Source of the DNA: Polyrhizophydium stewartii
Taxonomy: Eukaryota > Chytridiomycota > Chytridiomycetes > Rhizophydiales
DNA length: 14,173 nt
Assembly: GCA_027604665.1 (NCBI GenBank)
Contig: JADGIZ010000407.1
Span: forward strand, 1-14,173
Direction: 5' to 3'
The number at the start of each line of letters is the position of its first letter. Position 1 is the stretch's first letter. This document shows positions 1-9,887 of the stretch, piece by piece. A model generated the notes under the pieces. The model saw only the letters and a list, made by a program, of their open reading frames with translations. It was not told the DNA's origin and ran no database searches. A program made the position numbers and the translations under genes.

Positions 1-952
1 GCCCGCCCGCCCGGACTCACGCCCGCCTCGCGCGACGCAAAGCTCGCCGAGCTCGCCGACTCGTTCCCGGCCGTGCCCATCGCCGATCTCGCCGCTGCGC
101 TCGACTCCGCCAACGGAAGCCTCTTCAACGCCGCCGCCCTTGTGCGCGAGCGCATCGAGATCGACGCCCGCTCCGGCCGCAGGCACAGCACCGCCGACGC
201 GAAACGCCGCCGCCTGCAGCGCAAGATGGACGCCCGGCCCGCCGTCAGTGCCCCGGTCCATCCCGGCAGAGCCAGCAACGACGGCAACGACAACGACGAC
301 GACGATCACGACGACCTGCTCCTCCCCAGGCCCAGCGCCGCAATCAAGGCCGCTGCGCGATCCGCGCCCGCCAGCCTTGCCAGCCCGGCGCCTGCTGCCG
401 CGCGCAGGCGTCACCGCGCAACCGAGTCCTCGGACCACGAGCCAGAGGCAAGCGGCTCCGACAGCCCCAGCGGCCAGAGCGCCTCAGAGTCGGACCTCGA
501 CGACGACTTCAGAGACGACCATGCCTCCCAGCAGCCGACCGACCAGCAGGTCCTCGACTTCTTCAACTCTTCGAGCACAGAGACCATCGTCGACACCCTC
601 AAGTGCACGCCCGATCTGGCCGCGCAGCTCGCTGCGCTCCGCCCCTTCGACTCCATCGAGCATTTGCACGATCAGTGCGGCACGACGTCCAAGTTCCAGC
701 GTCGCCAGCTCCTGCGCCTTGTCGAGCGATACGAAGCAGTGCTTGACGGCTACAAGGAGGTCGACGTCCTCATCGAGCGCTGCGAGCATGTCGGCAACGA
801 TCTCAAGGCTGTCATGAAGACCTGGGTCCAGGCGGCCTCGAGCGATGCTCCTCCATCTGCCGGAACCGATCACGTCTCTGCCTCAGCAGGCGCTGCAGTC
901 CTCGACGAAGACAACGGCGCTCTCACGCTGACGCAGGTTGTGCGCATCGGCA

Positions 953-1019
<67 letters not shown>

Positions 1020-3866
1020 GGTGATACGCCTTTCAGACTCGTCTGACACTGAAATGCCTCCCGTCAACACCAAAGACGCCGGCGCAAGCTCCAACAACAA
1101 GCCGTCAACTGCTTCGAATACCGAGAAAAGCAGTGATGATGCGAAAGCCGGCGACCCCAACAGCGAGTCCAGTGACGCCGTTGCGGGCACTGACGAGGAC
1201 GCAACCGACGACGACGGCGACGAGGATGACGAAGAAGGCGACGACAGCGAAGAAGACGTCGACAAGTATATATCTCAGCCGGAATACGACGACGAGGACG
1301 ACGCCGAGTTCGGGCCGGCCGCGCGCTCGTCGCGCAAGAAGCCTGGCGCAGTGGTCTCGAACGCAGCAATCCAGGGCCAGCCTCCTGCCAACGCAAAGAC
1401 CTTCAAGTGCCTGACGCGCCAGCCGCGCCTGATTCCCAGCTCTCTTGAGCTGAAGCAGTATCAGTTGGTTGGTGTCAGCTGGCTCACGGTGCTTTACCAC
1501 AAGGGGCTTGGCGGCATTCTGGCCGACGAAGTAAGTGTTACCCTTTGCCGCCTTCTAGTGGAGAATGTTGCTCACAGCGGCCGCCTGTGCTGCAGATGGG
1601 GCTCGGCAAGACCGCCCAGGTCATCTGCTTCCTCGCAAACCTCTATTTACATGGAGAAAAAGGCCCGCACATGATCATTGTGCCCTCGTCAACGCTGGGT
1701 CAGTGCCGCTCGCATCTCCTGCTCCAAATATCGACTCGCGCGCAGCTGACAACGTCGTGTCCTGCCCCAGACAACTGGCTTCGAGAATTCGCGCGCTGGT
1801 GCCCAAAACTCAAGGTCCGCGCATACCGCGGCTCGCAGGCCGAGCGGCGTGACCTGCAGGAGGACATCATCGAAGACAAGCGCATGAACGTGCTTCTGAC
1901 CACGTGCGTCTTTCTTGCACGCGCGAATCGCATGCACTTGTAACTAACTGAAATGCAACGTGTCGGCAGATACAACCTTGCCACAGGAGGCAAGGACGAT
2001 CGCAGCTTTCTCAAGCATATCCGCTGCCGGTCCCTGATTCTCGACGAAGGACGTGAGCACAGCGCCAGTATTGCCGGTGTACGCCTGGCGTCCACGTCTC
2101 TGCTCACGCTATCGCTGTATGCGGCGTGCAGACATGGTCAAGAATATCGGCAGCAATCGATACAAGCACTTAATGGCGTTTCGTACACCTTTCCGCCTAC
2201 TGTTGACGGGTGCGCCAGCTCGGCACCCGCCGATCTACGCTTGGCCAAAGCTGACGCAGCGGCGCAGGCACCCCGCTGCAAAACAACCTGCTCGAGCTTC
2301 TTGCGCTCTTGACCTTTGTCATGCCCAAGCTGTTTGTCACGGATCAAAAGACACTCGAGCGCATTTTTCAGGTCAAGATGGCAGGCACCGGACAAGAGAC
2401 TGAGATGAGCCGGCAGCGCATCGAGCGCGCAAAGAAGATCATGGCTCCGTTTGTCCTGCGACGCCGAAAGGACCATGTTCTGCAAGACCTGCCGCGGAAG
2501 ATTAGAGTGCTGGATGTGTGCCCTCCGGTCGAGACGCAGAGGCGGCTGCAAAAGGTTCTTTTTCTCGCCTCCAGAATCTCGGCGCGTAGCGCATCGCTCG
2601 GGTGCTGACTGGCCGGCGATGCAGGAAATACTGCTTGCCTCGCGCCAAAAGTCTGTCATTGACAGCGCAAGCAGCCTCGCGACGCCACCCCTGTCCAAGT
2701 CGGGCTCTGCCGGGACCGACGGGGCCGCTGATCAGGACGGGGCTGCCGCCGCAGGCGACGGTGGCTCAGGCGACTCGGGAGCCAAGAAAATGCTGACCAA
2801 CGCACTCATGGATCTGCGCAAGGTTGCCAACCATCCTTTGCTGCTGCGCAGCAGATACACGCCTGAGATCCTGCGCACCATGTCCAAGAAGATCACAAAG
2901 GTAGTGCCTCGCAAGCCGGATATGATATACCCGGACGGCGCTGACCATCACGCACCCGCTTGCCGCTTTCAGGAGGCCGAGCATGCAAACAAGAACGTCG
3001 AGTACATTTGGGAGGACATGATGGTCATGACCGACTTTGAGCTGCACCAGCTCTGCCTAAAGTACAAGGTCAGCCCGCGTGGCAAATGGCGGCCCGTGCT
3101 CGCTGTTTTGCTGATTTGAGTCTTGCAGAGCCTGCGCGCGCACGCCCTGCCCGAGAGCGCACTCATGGATGCGTGCAAGATCTTGAAGCTGCAGGAGATG
3201 CTTCCGCAGATGCGGGAAAAGGGCGACCGCGTTTTGATCTTCAGCCAGTTTGTGATCATGCTCGACATCCTCGAGCCGGTGCTCACAAAACTCGGCATCA
3301 GTTACTTGCGCATGGACGGCTCGACCCCAGTCCCGGATCGGCAGGATCTGATGGATCAGTTCAATGGCAACCCGGCCATCACCGTTTTCCTTCTCTCGAC
3401 CAAGTCGGGCGGCGTCGGCATCAACCTGACGAGCGCCAACGTCGTGATCATCTACGACATGGACTTTAACCCGCACAACGACGCACAGGCCGAGGACCGC
3501 GCGCACCGCGTCGGGCAGACGCGCGACGTGACGGTTCACCGGCTCGTCATGGACAACTCGGTCGAGCAGCACATCCTTCGTTGTGCGGAGCACAAGCTTC
3601 TGCTCGACGCCAAGCTGCAGGGCCAAGATGCGACGGACGGCAAGAGCAGCGAGGGCGGCGCAGACGACGACGGTCAGGACCTTGACGAGCAGGATCCGCC
3701 CGCCACACGCCGCGGCAAGGGCAAAGGCAAAGCGACGACCGCGGCTAAGCGTGGGTCGGCCAGCCAGCGCGTGCGGGCGGGCAGCGCCGAGAGCGACGAC
3801 AGCGACGGCAAGCCTGATGCCAGCATCCTTGAAATGCTCCGCACCGCGATTCTGACGATGGACTGA
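1..3866 (+). CDS. SMARCAD1: SMARCAD1/Fun30-type Snf2 chromatin-remodeling ATPase, 5' partial
   Basis: Nuclear Snf2-family ATPase of the Fun30/SMARCAD1 branch, a family that slides or exchanges nucleosomes in silencing, replication and DNA-end resection. Exons: <1-1530, 1596-1698, 1771-1903, 1970-2052, 2132-2209, 2268-2554, 2625-2900, 2973-3068, 3129-3866; joined they give 1107 residues with no stop. The frame is open to base 1, so the start lies outside the window. Counting from base 1: a CUE ubiquitin-binding motif near residues 14-48 (FP at 22-23); a SMARCAD1-like helical segment at about 190-255 (LRPF); a long acidic linker with poly-Asp at 319-339; Walker A DEMGLGKT 509-516; DEGH box 614-617; LTGTPLQNN from 641; [10 protein letters not shown] near 804; STKSGG near 953; [12 protein letters not shown] 982-993. 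The DEGH box and CUE motif favour this branch over ISWI or INO80. A Gly/Ala/Asp-rich insert sits at about 753-793. Introns are 58-79 bp; the frame-shifting joins restore known motifs exactly. Confidence 0.95.
955..1017 (+). repeat. (GAC)21 trinucleotide microsatellite coding poly-Asp
   Basis: Twenty-one uninterrupted GAC codons inside the acidic linker of the remodeler, encoding 21 aspartates. All are GAC and none GAT, so this is a pure DNA repeat rather than mixed-codon acidic sequence. Further Asp/Glu-rich runs follow at about 1180-1310. Pure triplet tracts of this length are prone to slippage, so the copy number may vary between strains or be miscounted in assembly. Confidence 0.97.
1699..1770 (+). 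other. SMARCAD1 intron 2, readable in frame
   Basis: Intron of 72 bp with donor GTCAGT, a CTGAC branch site at 1746-1750 and acceptor CCCCAG. Splicing joins codon pieces G and AC to give Asp and restores the run PSSTLDNWLREF in helicase lobe 1. Its length is a multiple of three and it contains no in-frame stop, so an unspliced transcript would still translate with 24 extra residues. Confidence 0.85.
2901..2972 (+). other. SMARCAD1 intron 7, readable in frame
   Basis: Intron of 72 bp in phase 0 with donor GTAGTG and acceptor TTTCAG; a CTGAC branch-like site lies at 2941-2945. It interrupts the segment between KKITK and EAEHANK and has no in-frame stop, so retention would add 24 residues. The family aligns better with it removed, since the readable translation looks unrelated to the conserved [12 protein letters not shown] segment just downstream. 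Confidence 0.8.
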
Positions 3867-4084
3867 GCAAGTGTCTGTCGACACAACATCGAGTGAATTC
3901 GGGTCGCCGGTGGTGCCTTGCTGGTCCGTGGCTGCTCGGTCGAAGCGTGGAGAGAGAGTGTGTGTGGCGCAGGGCGTCTATGCACAGGCACTTCATTTTG
4001 ACGGAGCGTCAATGAGGAATTGTAGGCAGTGATGAATGGAGGCACACCGGACAGCCGGGCGAGCGAGGAGCGCGCGCACGGCGA
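3867..4084. other. Convergent intergenic gap
   Basis: This 218-bp gap separates the stop codons of the remodeler (+) and the PLAC8 gene (-), so it must hold both 3' untranslated ends. I see no canonical AATAAA in the gap on either strand and no other recognisable feature. Confidence 0.7.
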
Positions 4085-4988
4085 TCAGTTGTTCTTTGCA
4101 AGGTGCTCGAGCTCAAGCTTTTCCTGCGTGAGCGCGCACGACGTGCAGAACCAGTGGGCGAGGCAGTCGGTGGCCGTCTGGCCCGAGATGCCGGCTTTGG
4201 CGCGGATGTCGCCGCGGCCGCTCGCGCCGATGCATCCGACAACGCCGCAGACGAAGCAGTCGACCGCGCAGCACATGAGGAGACAGTCCTGGCGCGCGGG
4301 GTGTCAGCGGTGTGCAGGGCGGCGTGGTCAGCAAAGGGGGGCGGGCCGTGGCCCGCGCTGTCTCCTTGTGGTCGCGGTGCGCCTCCCATGCAAAGGACCA
4401 AAAGGGAAAAATTGCAAGGGCACGTGGGTGCGCCCCCAACGCAGAGGCGCTGGCGACGGACGACACCGACCACCCGCGGGCGGCAGGCGGCGGGCCGCGC
4501 GCGCGCGGCAGGCGGAGCGGGCAAGAGGCGAGGCAGGCGACTCACGGGAACGATGCTGTCGGTCTTGTTGAGCTTCTGGCGGTTCTGGGCAAAGACGACG
4601 CACGGGCAGACGAAGCCGAGCAGGCAGGTCGGCAGGTCGCTGAAGCACGAGAACAGGCCGTGCGACCAGTCGCGGGCGGGGCCGCGGAAGGGCACCACCT
4701 GCGGAGGCGCACGGGGGCGCGGCGGGCGGCAGACGAGGCGGCGCAGCGGGCGGCGGCCGCGGCGGCCGCGCAGGGGTGCAGGCCGGGCGGCGGCGGCAAG
4801 GCGCGTGCGGACGGGGTCAGCGGGAAGCACGCGAGCACCACGGCACGGCGCCGCCTCCGCACCCCGGGCTCGCTCAGCGGCAGCGTCTGCATCGCGGGCT
4901 GCGGCGAGAGCTGTGTCTGCTGCGACAGGTCAGAAGCGCCCGAGAGCTCGGGGTAGTTCTTGTCGGCGTACGATGTCGGCGAGGCCAT
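4085..4988 (-). CDS. PLAC8-family Cys-rich membrane protein
   Basis: Small protein of the PLAC8 (DUF614) family, whose members include plant cell-number and cadmium-resistance proteins and many uncharacterised fungal proteins; they are membrane-associated and linked to ion handling or growth control. Exons on the minus strand: 4988-4863, 4698-4546, 4288-4085; all junctions are phase 0 and the product is 160 residues. The core begins at WSHGLFSCFSDLP (about 53-65), then CLLGFVCPC at 67-75, the family's CLxxxxCPC signature. A second Cys-rich hydrophobic stretch at 98-115 is followed by RGDIRAKAGI at 118-127 and CLAHWFCTSCALTQE at 135-149, a typical family ending. The start is supported by a purine at -3 and an in-frame TAG 15 bases upstream of the ATG. 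Introns are 164 and 257 bp, longer than others here. The exact substrate or role is unknown. Confidence 0.88.
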
Positions 4989-5209
4989 TGCTGAGGATGT
5001 CTAGAGTTTGTGCGTTTCGAGGCAACTTGCGAGCACCGGCGCCAGCAACGTCTCGGTGGGGCTGACGGCCCTCCAGCGCCCCGAGGCGAGACGGCCATGG
5101 CGCGACACAGGCGCCTTGGCACACTGCAGTGCAAGTGACGTGCTCTATCGCTTCAAATGATGCTGTATTGCGGCCACGCTGTGCCTGCCGGCGGATGCAC
5201 CGACGATGC
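4989..5209 (-). other. Gap between CFAP251 3' end and PLAC8 start
   Basis: These 221 bp lie between two minus-strand genes and should hold the CFAP251 3' UTR and the PLAC8 promoter and leader. An in-frame TAG just upstream of the PLAC8 ATG limits the coding start. I see no clear TATA box or other recognisable element. Confidence 0.6.
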
Positions 5210-8200
5210 TCACGGTGCCGCGCCACCAACACCACCCTCGTGCTGGGCGGCGGCGGCGGCGTCCCGGCCATCGGCCTGGCCTTCCTCAGCTGGCGCCATG
5301 CCCAAGATACCCTCAATAAACTCCTTTGTCGTGAACTTGCGCGGAAGGCGTCCGAAATACGGTGGCTGCTCGATGAGCAGCTCGTGGAACGCCTCGTGTG
5401 CATCCTCGAGCGAGAATGACTCGCCGTACTGCTGCAGCAGGGCAACGACGCCTTCGCTCGAAATAACGTTGCGCAGAGCAAGCTTGCGCACGGGCCCGGT
5501 TGGGAGCGGCTTCCCCGGCTCGAGTCGTTTGGCATGCGAGAGCGCAATCTCGAGGTCCTCAATGCTGACGTCGCGCACAGGCTTGTGGTTCAAGTAGACT
5601 TGGAGCATCGTCATCGTTAGCTTGGTTCACGCCGACAACGGCGGTGAGAATCGGCGCCAGGCGTGCGCTTACGCTTGATCAAGTCTCCAAAAGTGATTGA
5701 GGAAACCTCCTCGCCCTCGCCCTGCGCGAATCTCGAGTACTTGACCTCGTTGATCATGTCGTCAATCTCCTGGTTTGTGGGATAGAATCCCATGGCCTGC
5801 ATGATCGACGGGACTTGCTTGAGGCTTACTACGTCCGAGATCATGCGGCTCTCTGCAACGTCCTCGCCCTGGCTGCACGCGCGATTTTCAGCCGCCTAAC
5901 ACCAACATGCATCGCTCCGGCCACCTCACCTCCGCAGCTGTGCGTAATAAAAGTAGTCCTCAAACTCCTTGTATATCGGGCTCTCCTCGCCACGCCCGCT
6001 CGGGTCCAGCATGTTGAGATACGGATCGAGGCCAGACCCTCCCAGCTGTGCCTGCGCTTCAAGCACGTGCGGCGAGATAGTCCACATGTTCACGATGCTG
6101 TCGGCTCCGCCGGCGGTGATGAGCGACGTGCCATTGTGCGCGCAAACGATGTTGGACACGCTGCCTGGGTGCGCGATGATGCCCATTGTCGTGTACGGGT
6201 TGCCCTCCAGAGGCATTTTGGTGATGCCAATCACCTGCCCGGCCGCGTGCCAGTCGACCGTGTCAGCACCGCACACAGCATATTGCCTGGTCCGAGCGGG
6301 ACCAGCAAACCTGGTTGGATGTCGAGAAGGCCATGTAACGTGTCTCAATCGGCGAAGGGATCGCGCACAAGTTGTTGATGTGTCCGCCAAAGGTCGGAGC
6401 AAGCACAGTCTTGCGGCAGAGCTGGGTCGACGCCGTAAACTGCTTGAGCTTGTAGCCCGAGTTGAACGTCAGGATGAACTGCTCGGGGTGAACGACATGG
6501 TGCTTGTGGAACAGCACGGCTGCCTCTGGCTTGTAGATCTGCTCGATGCGTCGGATTGTCTGTATGCCGAGGTCAGCGTATCAGCCTCGAGTGGAGTGCG
6601 TCAGGCGCCGCGTGCCACTTGCATTGACTGTGATTCCCCCCAGGAGACTCGAGGTAGTCAGATCGTAATCGGCAATGTGGCGGTCCTTTGACACTGAAAG
6701 CAAGCGCGTTCCCGTCTCTCCCGGCTGGTTCGGCACAAAGATCAAGGCTGTGGCAGCCCGTCAGCATGGCAAACGAGGCATGGCTCGAAACCGATCCTGC
6801 TGGGTCCAGGCCTACCGATTATCTCCTTAAAGTGCGTTTTGCGGCGGCCGATGAACACCCACTCGATGCGATGCCTCACCGCCTTGACAGTGCCCTGTGG
6901 TTCCTCTTCGACCATTGCCATTTTGAGCCGGTGCATACTGCTGCCCGCACTTCCGAGGCTGGAGCGGTTGTCGTTGCCCGCGCCGCCAGCCGAACCAAGC
7001 TTCACTTTGACGGCCTCCTTGCGCAAAACGCAAATGACATTGTCTGCATCAGCAGCGACGCAAAAGTCGCCATCTGGAGAGAACGCAATGCGCAAAATGG
7101 GTCGGTGCGAGATCTGGTGACCATAAAACTCGCCGCGGATCAAGAACGACTGAGGAAGATCCTCAAGAGTAAACGCGTCGAGCAGGCGGATGATACCGTT
7201 GTGGAATCCAATCGCTGCAGATCCAGCAGCCCGTGTCAGAGAGGATGCGAATCAAGGGCAACGCAATATCGCACATACCAAGCGTCTTGCCACTGTTCGA
7301 ATAAGCGATGCAGTGGATGCGCATCGGTGTGGGATCAACGGTTCTCTTCTTTGGTCCGACACCGACACCCGAGCTTGAGGTCCCGCTGCTGCTTGCGGCG
7401 TTGTCTGACACCTCGGCAGCCTTCTCGGTGGCACCATGGTCGCCTTCGCTCTGCTTAGTCTTCTTTGCCGCGCCGGCGTTGGCGGGATCTCCGACCACAG
7501 CAGCCGGATAGTCTTCAAAGTGTCGCGAGACAACGATCTGCTTGTTAGAGTAATCCCAGATCTGAAGGTGCCCTGTTTCCCCGGCAGACGGTCAGCACTG
7601 AAAACCCCTTTTGGTCGTCACGCATGGTCCAACCGCCTTACCCGAATCGCCGCCAACGGCAAAGCGGCTCTGCTCCGGATGTGTGGCGAGGCCACGGATG
7701 TGGCCGTACTGACCGTACAGCAGGTTTGTGATGCCAGGGATCTGAAGTGCAAATGGAACCGTTAGCATAAGCACCGCTGGCAAATGCAGCACAATCTACG
7801 ACTTACTCCAGCCATCTCCATATTATCGCGCTCGCGGCGGCTGACCAGCGCTGGTGTCTGCGCCGCAGGCGTTGCGGCGGTCATGACGGTCGAGACGGCA
7901 TCAATTCCCGCCGTTCCCGGTCTGAACGGCGACATGCTGCTGCTGGACGGATGGTGCAGCAGCAGAATCCGTGAGTGCTTTGTTGCGACGATAAGCTCGG
8001 GAATCGCGACGTCATCAAACATGGCTGCGTGGCCTTGGATCAGCAGACTGGGAGATCAATTTGCCGAGGCGTCTGCTGCACACTCACGCTCGGAGAGCAT
8101 GCTAAAGGTGACTGAAGACACTGGCCCGGCAAAGAGCCGCTCGCACCAGAACAGGATGCGAAACTTGGCACTTGTGAGTCAGCTTCGTGCTGCGCTTCTT

Positions 8201-9649
8201 TCGGGTGCAGGACCGACAACCAACATTCATGTCAAAGACCTTGACAAAGCCGTCGGCGCCGCCTGTCAAGATAAACTTGTCTTGCACGGTTGTGATGAAA
8301 TTGATGGCAGAGGTATGAAGCCTTATCGGCAGCACGGAACGCTGTCAGTGTGACTGCTGCCGAGAGTAGGCCTGCATACACCGCAGAGACTCAACTTGAC
8401 AAACTTGATGGCTGCCTTTTGCCCGCGGCCAAGCTTGAGGTTGAGGTTGTCGAGACTGCGGTCCGTCCACACTATGACGTCGCCATCGCACGTGCCAGAT
8501 GCCGCCTGGCCCAGCGACGGAATGAACGTCGAGTGCGTGTAGCCCGACGGCACGTGCTTGAAGTCCCTGTTTGGCGGTCACATGGTTGTGTCAGCTGCAG
8601 CGAGCAATGAGCATGATGCGTCGTCTGGCACGCGCACTTTGCGCTCAGCATTGGAATGTGCTGCTCGACCGAAAGCTGCTCTCGGTCCCAGACGTAGAAG
8701 CTGACCGACGAAGGGCCGTTGGTGAGGAACTCGAATGGGTCCGACGAATTGAGGCGCAGGCAGATCTGCGGCTCTCCTTGGACGCGATGCGTTGCAATCG
8801 GCTCGTTGCTCTCGGCGGTCCAGTCCCAGATGCATATGGTCTGCTCGAGGTCTGCTTTGGTGTTCCAGTCAGCGTTCTGTGCGAGTTTCAAGGGCCGAGC
8901 CGCTTCCACGCACCGCTGCCGAGAGTGATGATGTAGCGCGAGTCAGACGTGAACTCGAGACAAAGCACGCCCGAGCCGCCGTGTGGGTCGTAAATGTTCT
9001 TGATGGGCATCACCTGTAGAGTGCCATCGTTTTCGTAGAGCACGCTCGGTGAAGAGCCCTTGGTCAGGTCTGGGCGGGCGAGACCCGGCTTGAGATCCCA
9101 GACGATGACCATTGAGTTGGGGCCTTTGTCGGCCGTCGCAATCCAGCGCCGCTCTCGGCTGATGCATGTCGACGTGATGGCATTACACTGTTGATCAGGA
9201 GCAGCATCCGAGCAACGCAAACCAATGTCGATGCGCACACGGCGTGAGCAAGCGCGCGAGCGAGACGCGGCCGAGCCCAACGTACATGGCCTTGCAGCAG
9301 CTTCTGGCGGCCAGCGACCCAGTCAAAGAGGACGCCGGTGTGCGCCGCCGGGTAGAACAGAACCTGCATGCAGCAAGCGCGTTACTTTTGTGATGCGCCG
9401 TCGCCACCGCACCCTGCTCGGCCCGCACAACCTTCTGGCGACTATCCGACAAGTTGTGGACGGCGCCGATGCAGTCGCGATTGAAGCCAAACGCCCATTG
9501 CAGTGTCTGGAGAGACCCCAAATCGCGTGGGAGGGCAGAGCACGCAACGTTAGCCAAGAGAAAGAGGACCCGTTGCGTGCAGTCTGCCGCACCAGAGCCG
9601 AGTTGGGCCCGCTGCCTTGCATGCTCTGGAGAGCCTGCGCCGCGTCCAT
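5210..9649 (-). CDS. CFAP251: CFAP251 (WDR66), calmodulin-and-spoke-complex axonemal protein
   Basis: Known in Chlamydomonas and animals as part of the calmodulin- and spoke-associated complex near radial spoke 3, needed for flagellar beating. Minus-strand exons: 9649-9593, 9506-9432, 9363-9286, 9187-8914, 8851-8638, 8566-8396, 8321-8225, 8163-8088, 8024-7807, 7741-7642, 7572-7279, 7214-6816, 6747-6629, 6559-6311, 6234-5930, 5872-5673, 5598-5210. Joined they give 1104 residues in one frame. The start precedes LTLQWAFGFNRD, an early conserved stretch, so there is no long Glu-rich N terminus as in animals. Two WD40 propellers follow (CIWDW, VIVWTD, GGADGFVKVFD, LQIWDY; later RLLSVSKDRHIADYDL and MPLEGNPY). 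After YFYYAQLR at about 901-908 comes the EF-hand-like C-terminal domain (GFYPTNQEIDDMINEVKYS, DLIKLYLNHKPV). A disordered insert occupies about 482-534. Least certain: the ATG and the exon 9 acceptor (8024 or 8033). Confidence 0.93.
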
Positions 9650-9887
9650 GATGCGTGTTGTGGGCCAAAGTCGCGAGCGCGTCGATGGGAGCCGCGACGA
9701 CCGCCAGCCCCGATCGGCGCCTTCGCTCAGCGCTGCATGTCTGCAGCCCTGTAAAGTATCTTTGGCGGGGCGGGTTGTCGCCGGCTGCGGGGCAGCGGCG
9801 GTTCCGGCGGAGGTGCGTCGCCTGGCGAGACGCTTGGCGGCCTCACTCGGACAAGGCGATCGTGGCCGACGGAACGACAGCGAGACC
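9650..9887. promoter_or_regulatory. Divergent promoter region of CFAP251 and mitochondrial AsnRS
   Basis: This 238-bp gap lies between two divergent start codons, so both promoters and leaders must fit here. Visible candidates are a GC-box-like GGCGGGGCGGG at 9764-9774 and an AT-richer patch GTAAAGTAT at 9751-9759. I do not recognise an animal-type X-box. The elements are inferred from composition and position only. Confidence 0.5.

Noticed and set aside
870..1265. Minus-strand frame with a long poly-Ser run
   Set aside because: It is only the reverse complement of the (GAC)21 tract and acidic linker.
3057..3884. 275-codon minus-strand open frame
   Set aside because: Antisense to the last helicase exon, which carries conserved motifs V and VI.
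4103..5065. 320-codon open frame on the + strand
   Set aside because: Opposite the PLAC8 gene and its GC-rich introns; the Arg/Ala/Gly-rich composition is typical of GC-driven chance frames.
9225..9887. Long open frame extending the AsnRS reading frame 221 codons upstream on the + strand
   Set aside because: It is antisense to the first four CFAP251 exons, has no AsnRS similarity, and the Met at 9888 begins a good transit peptide.
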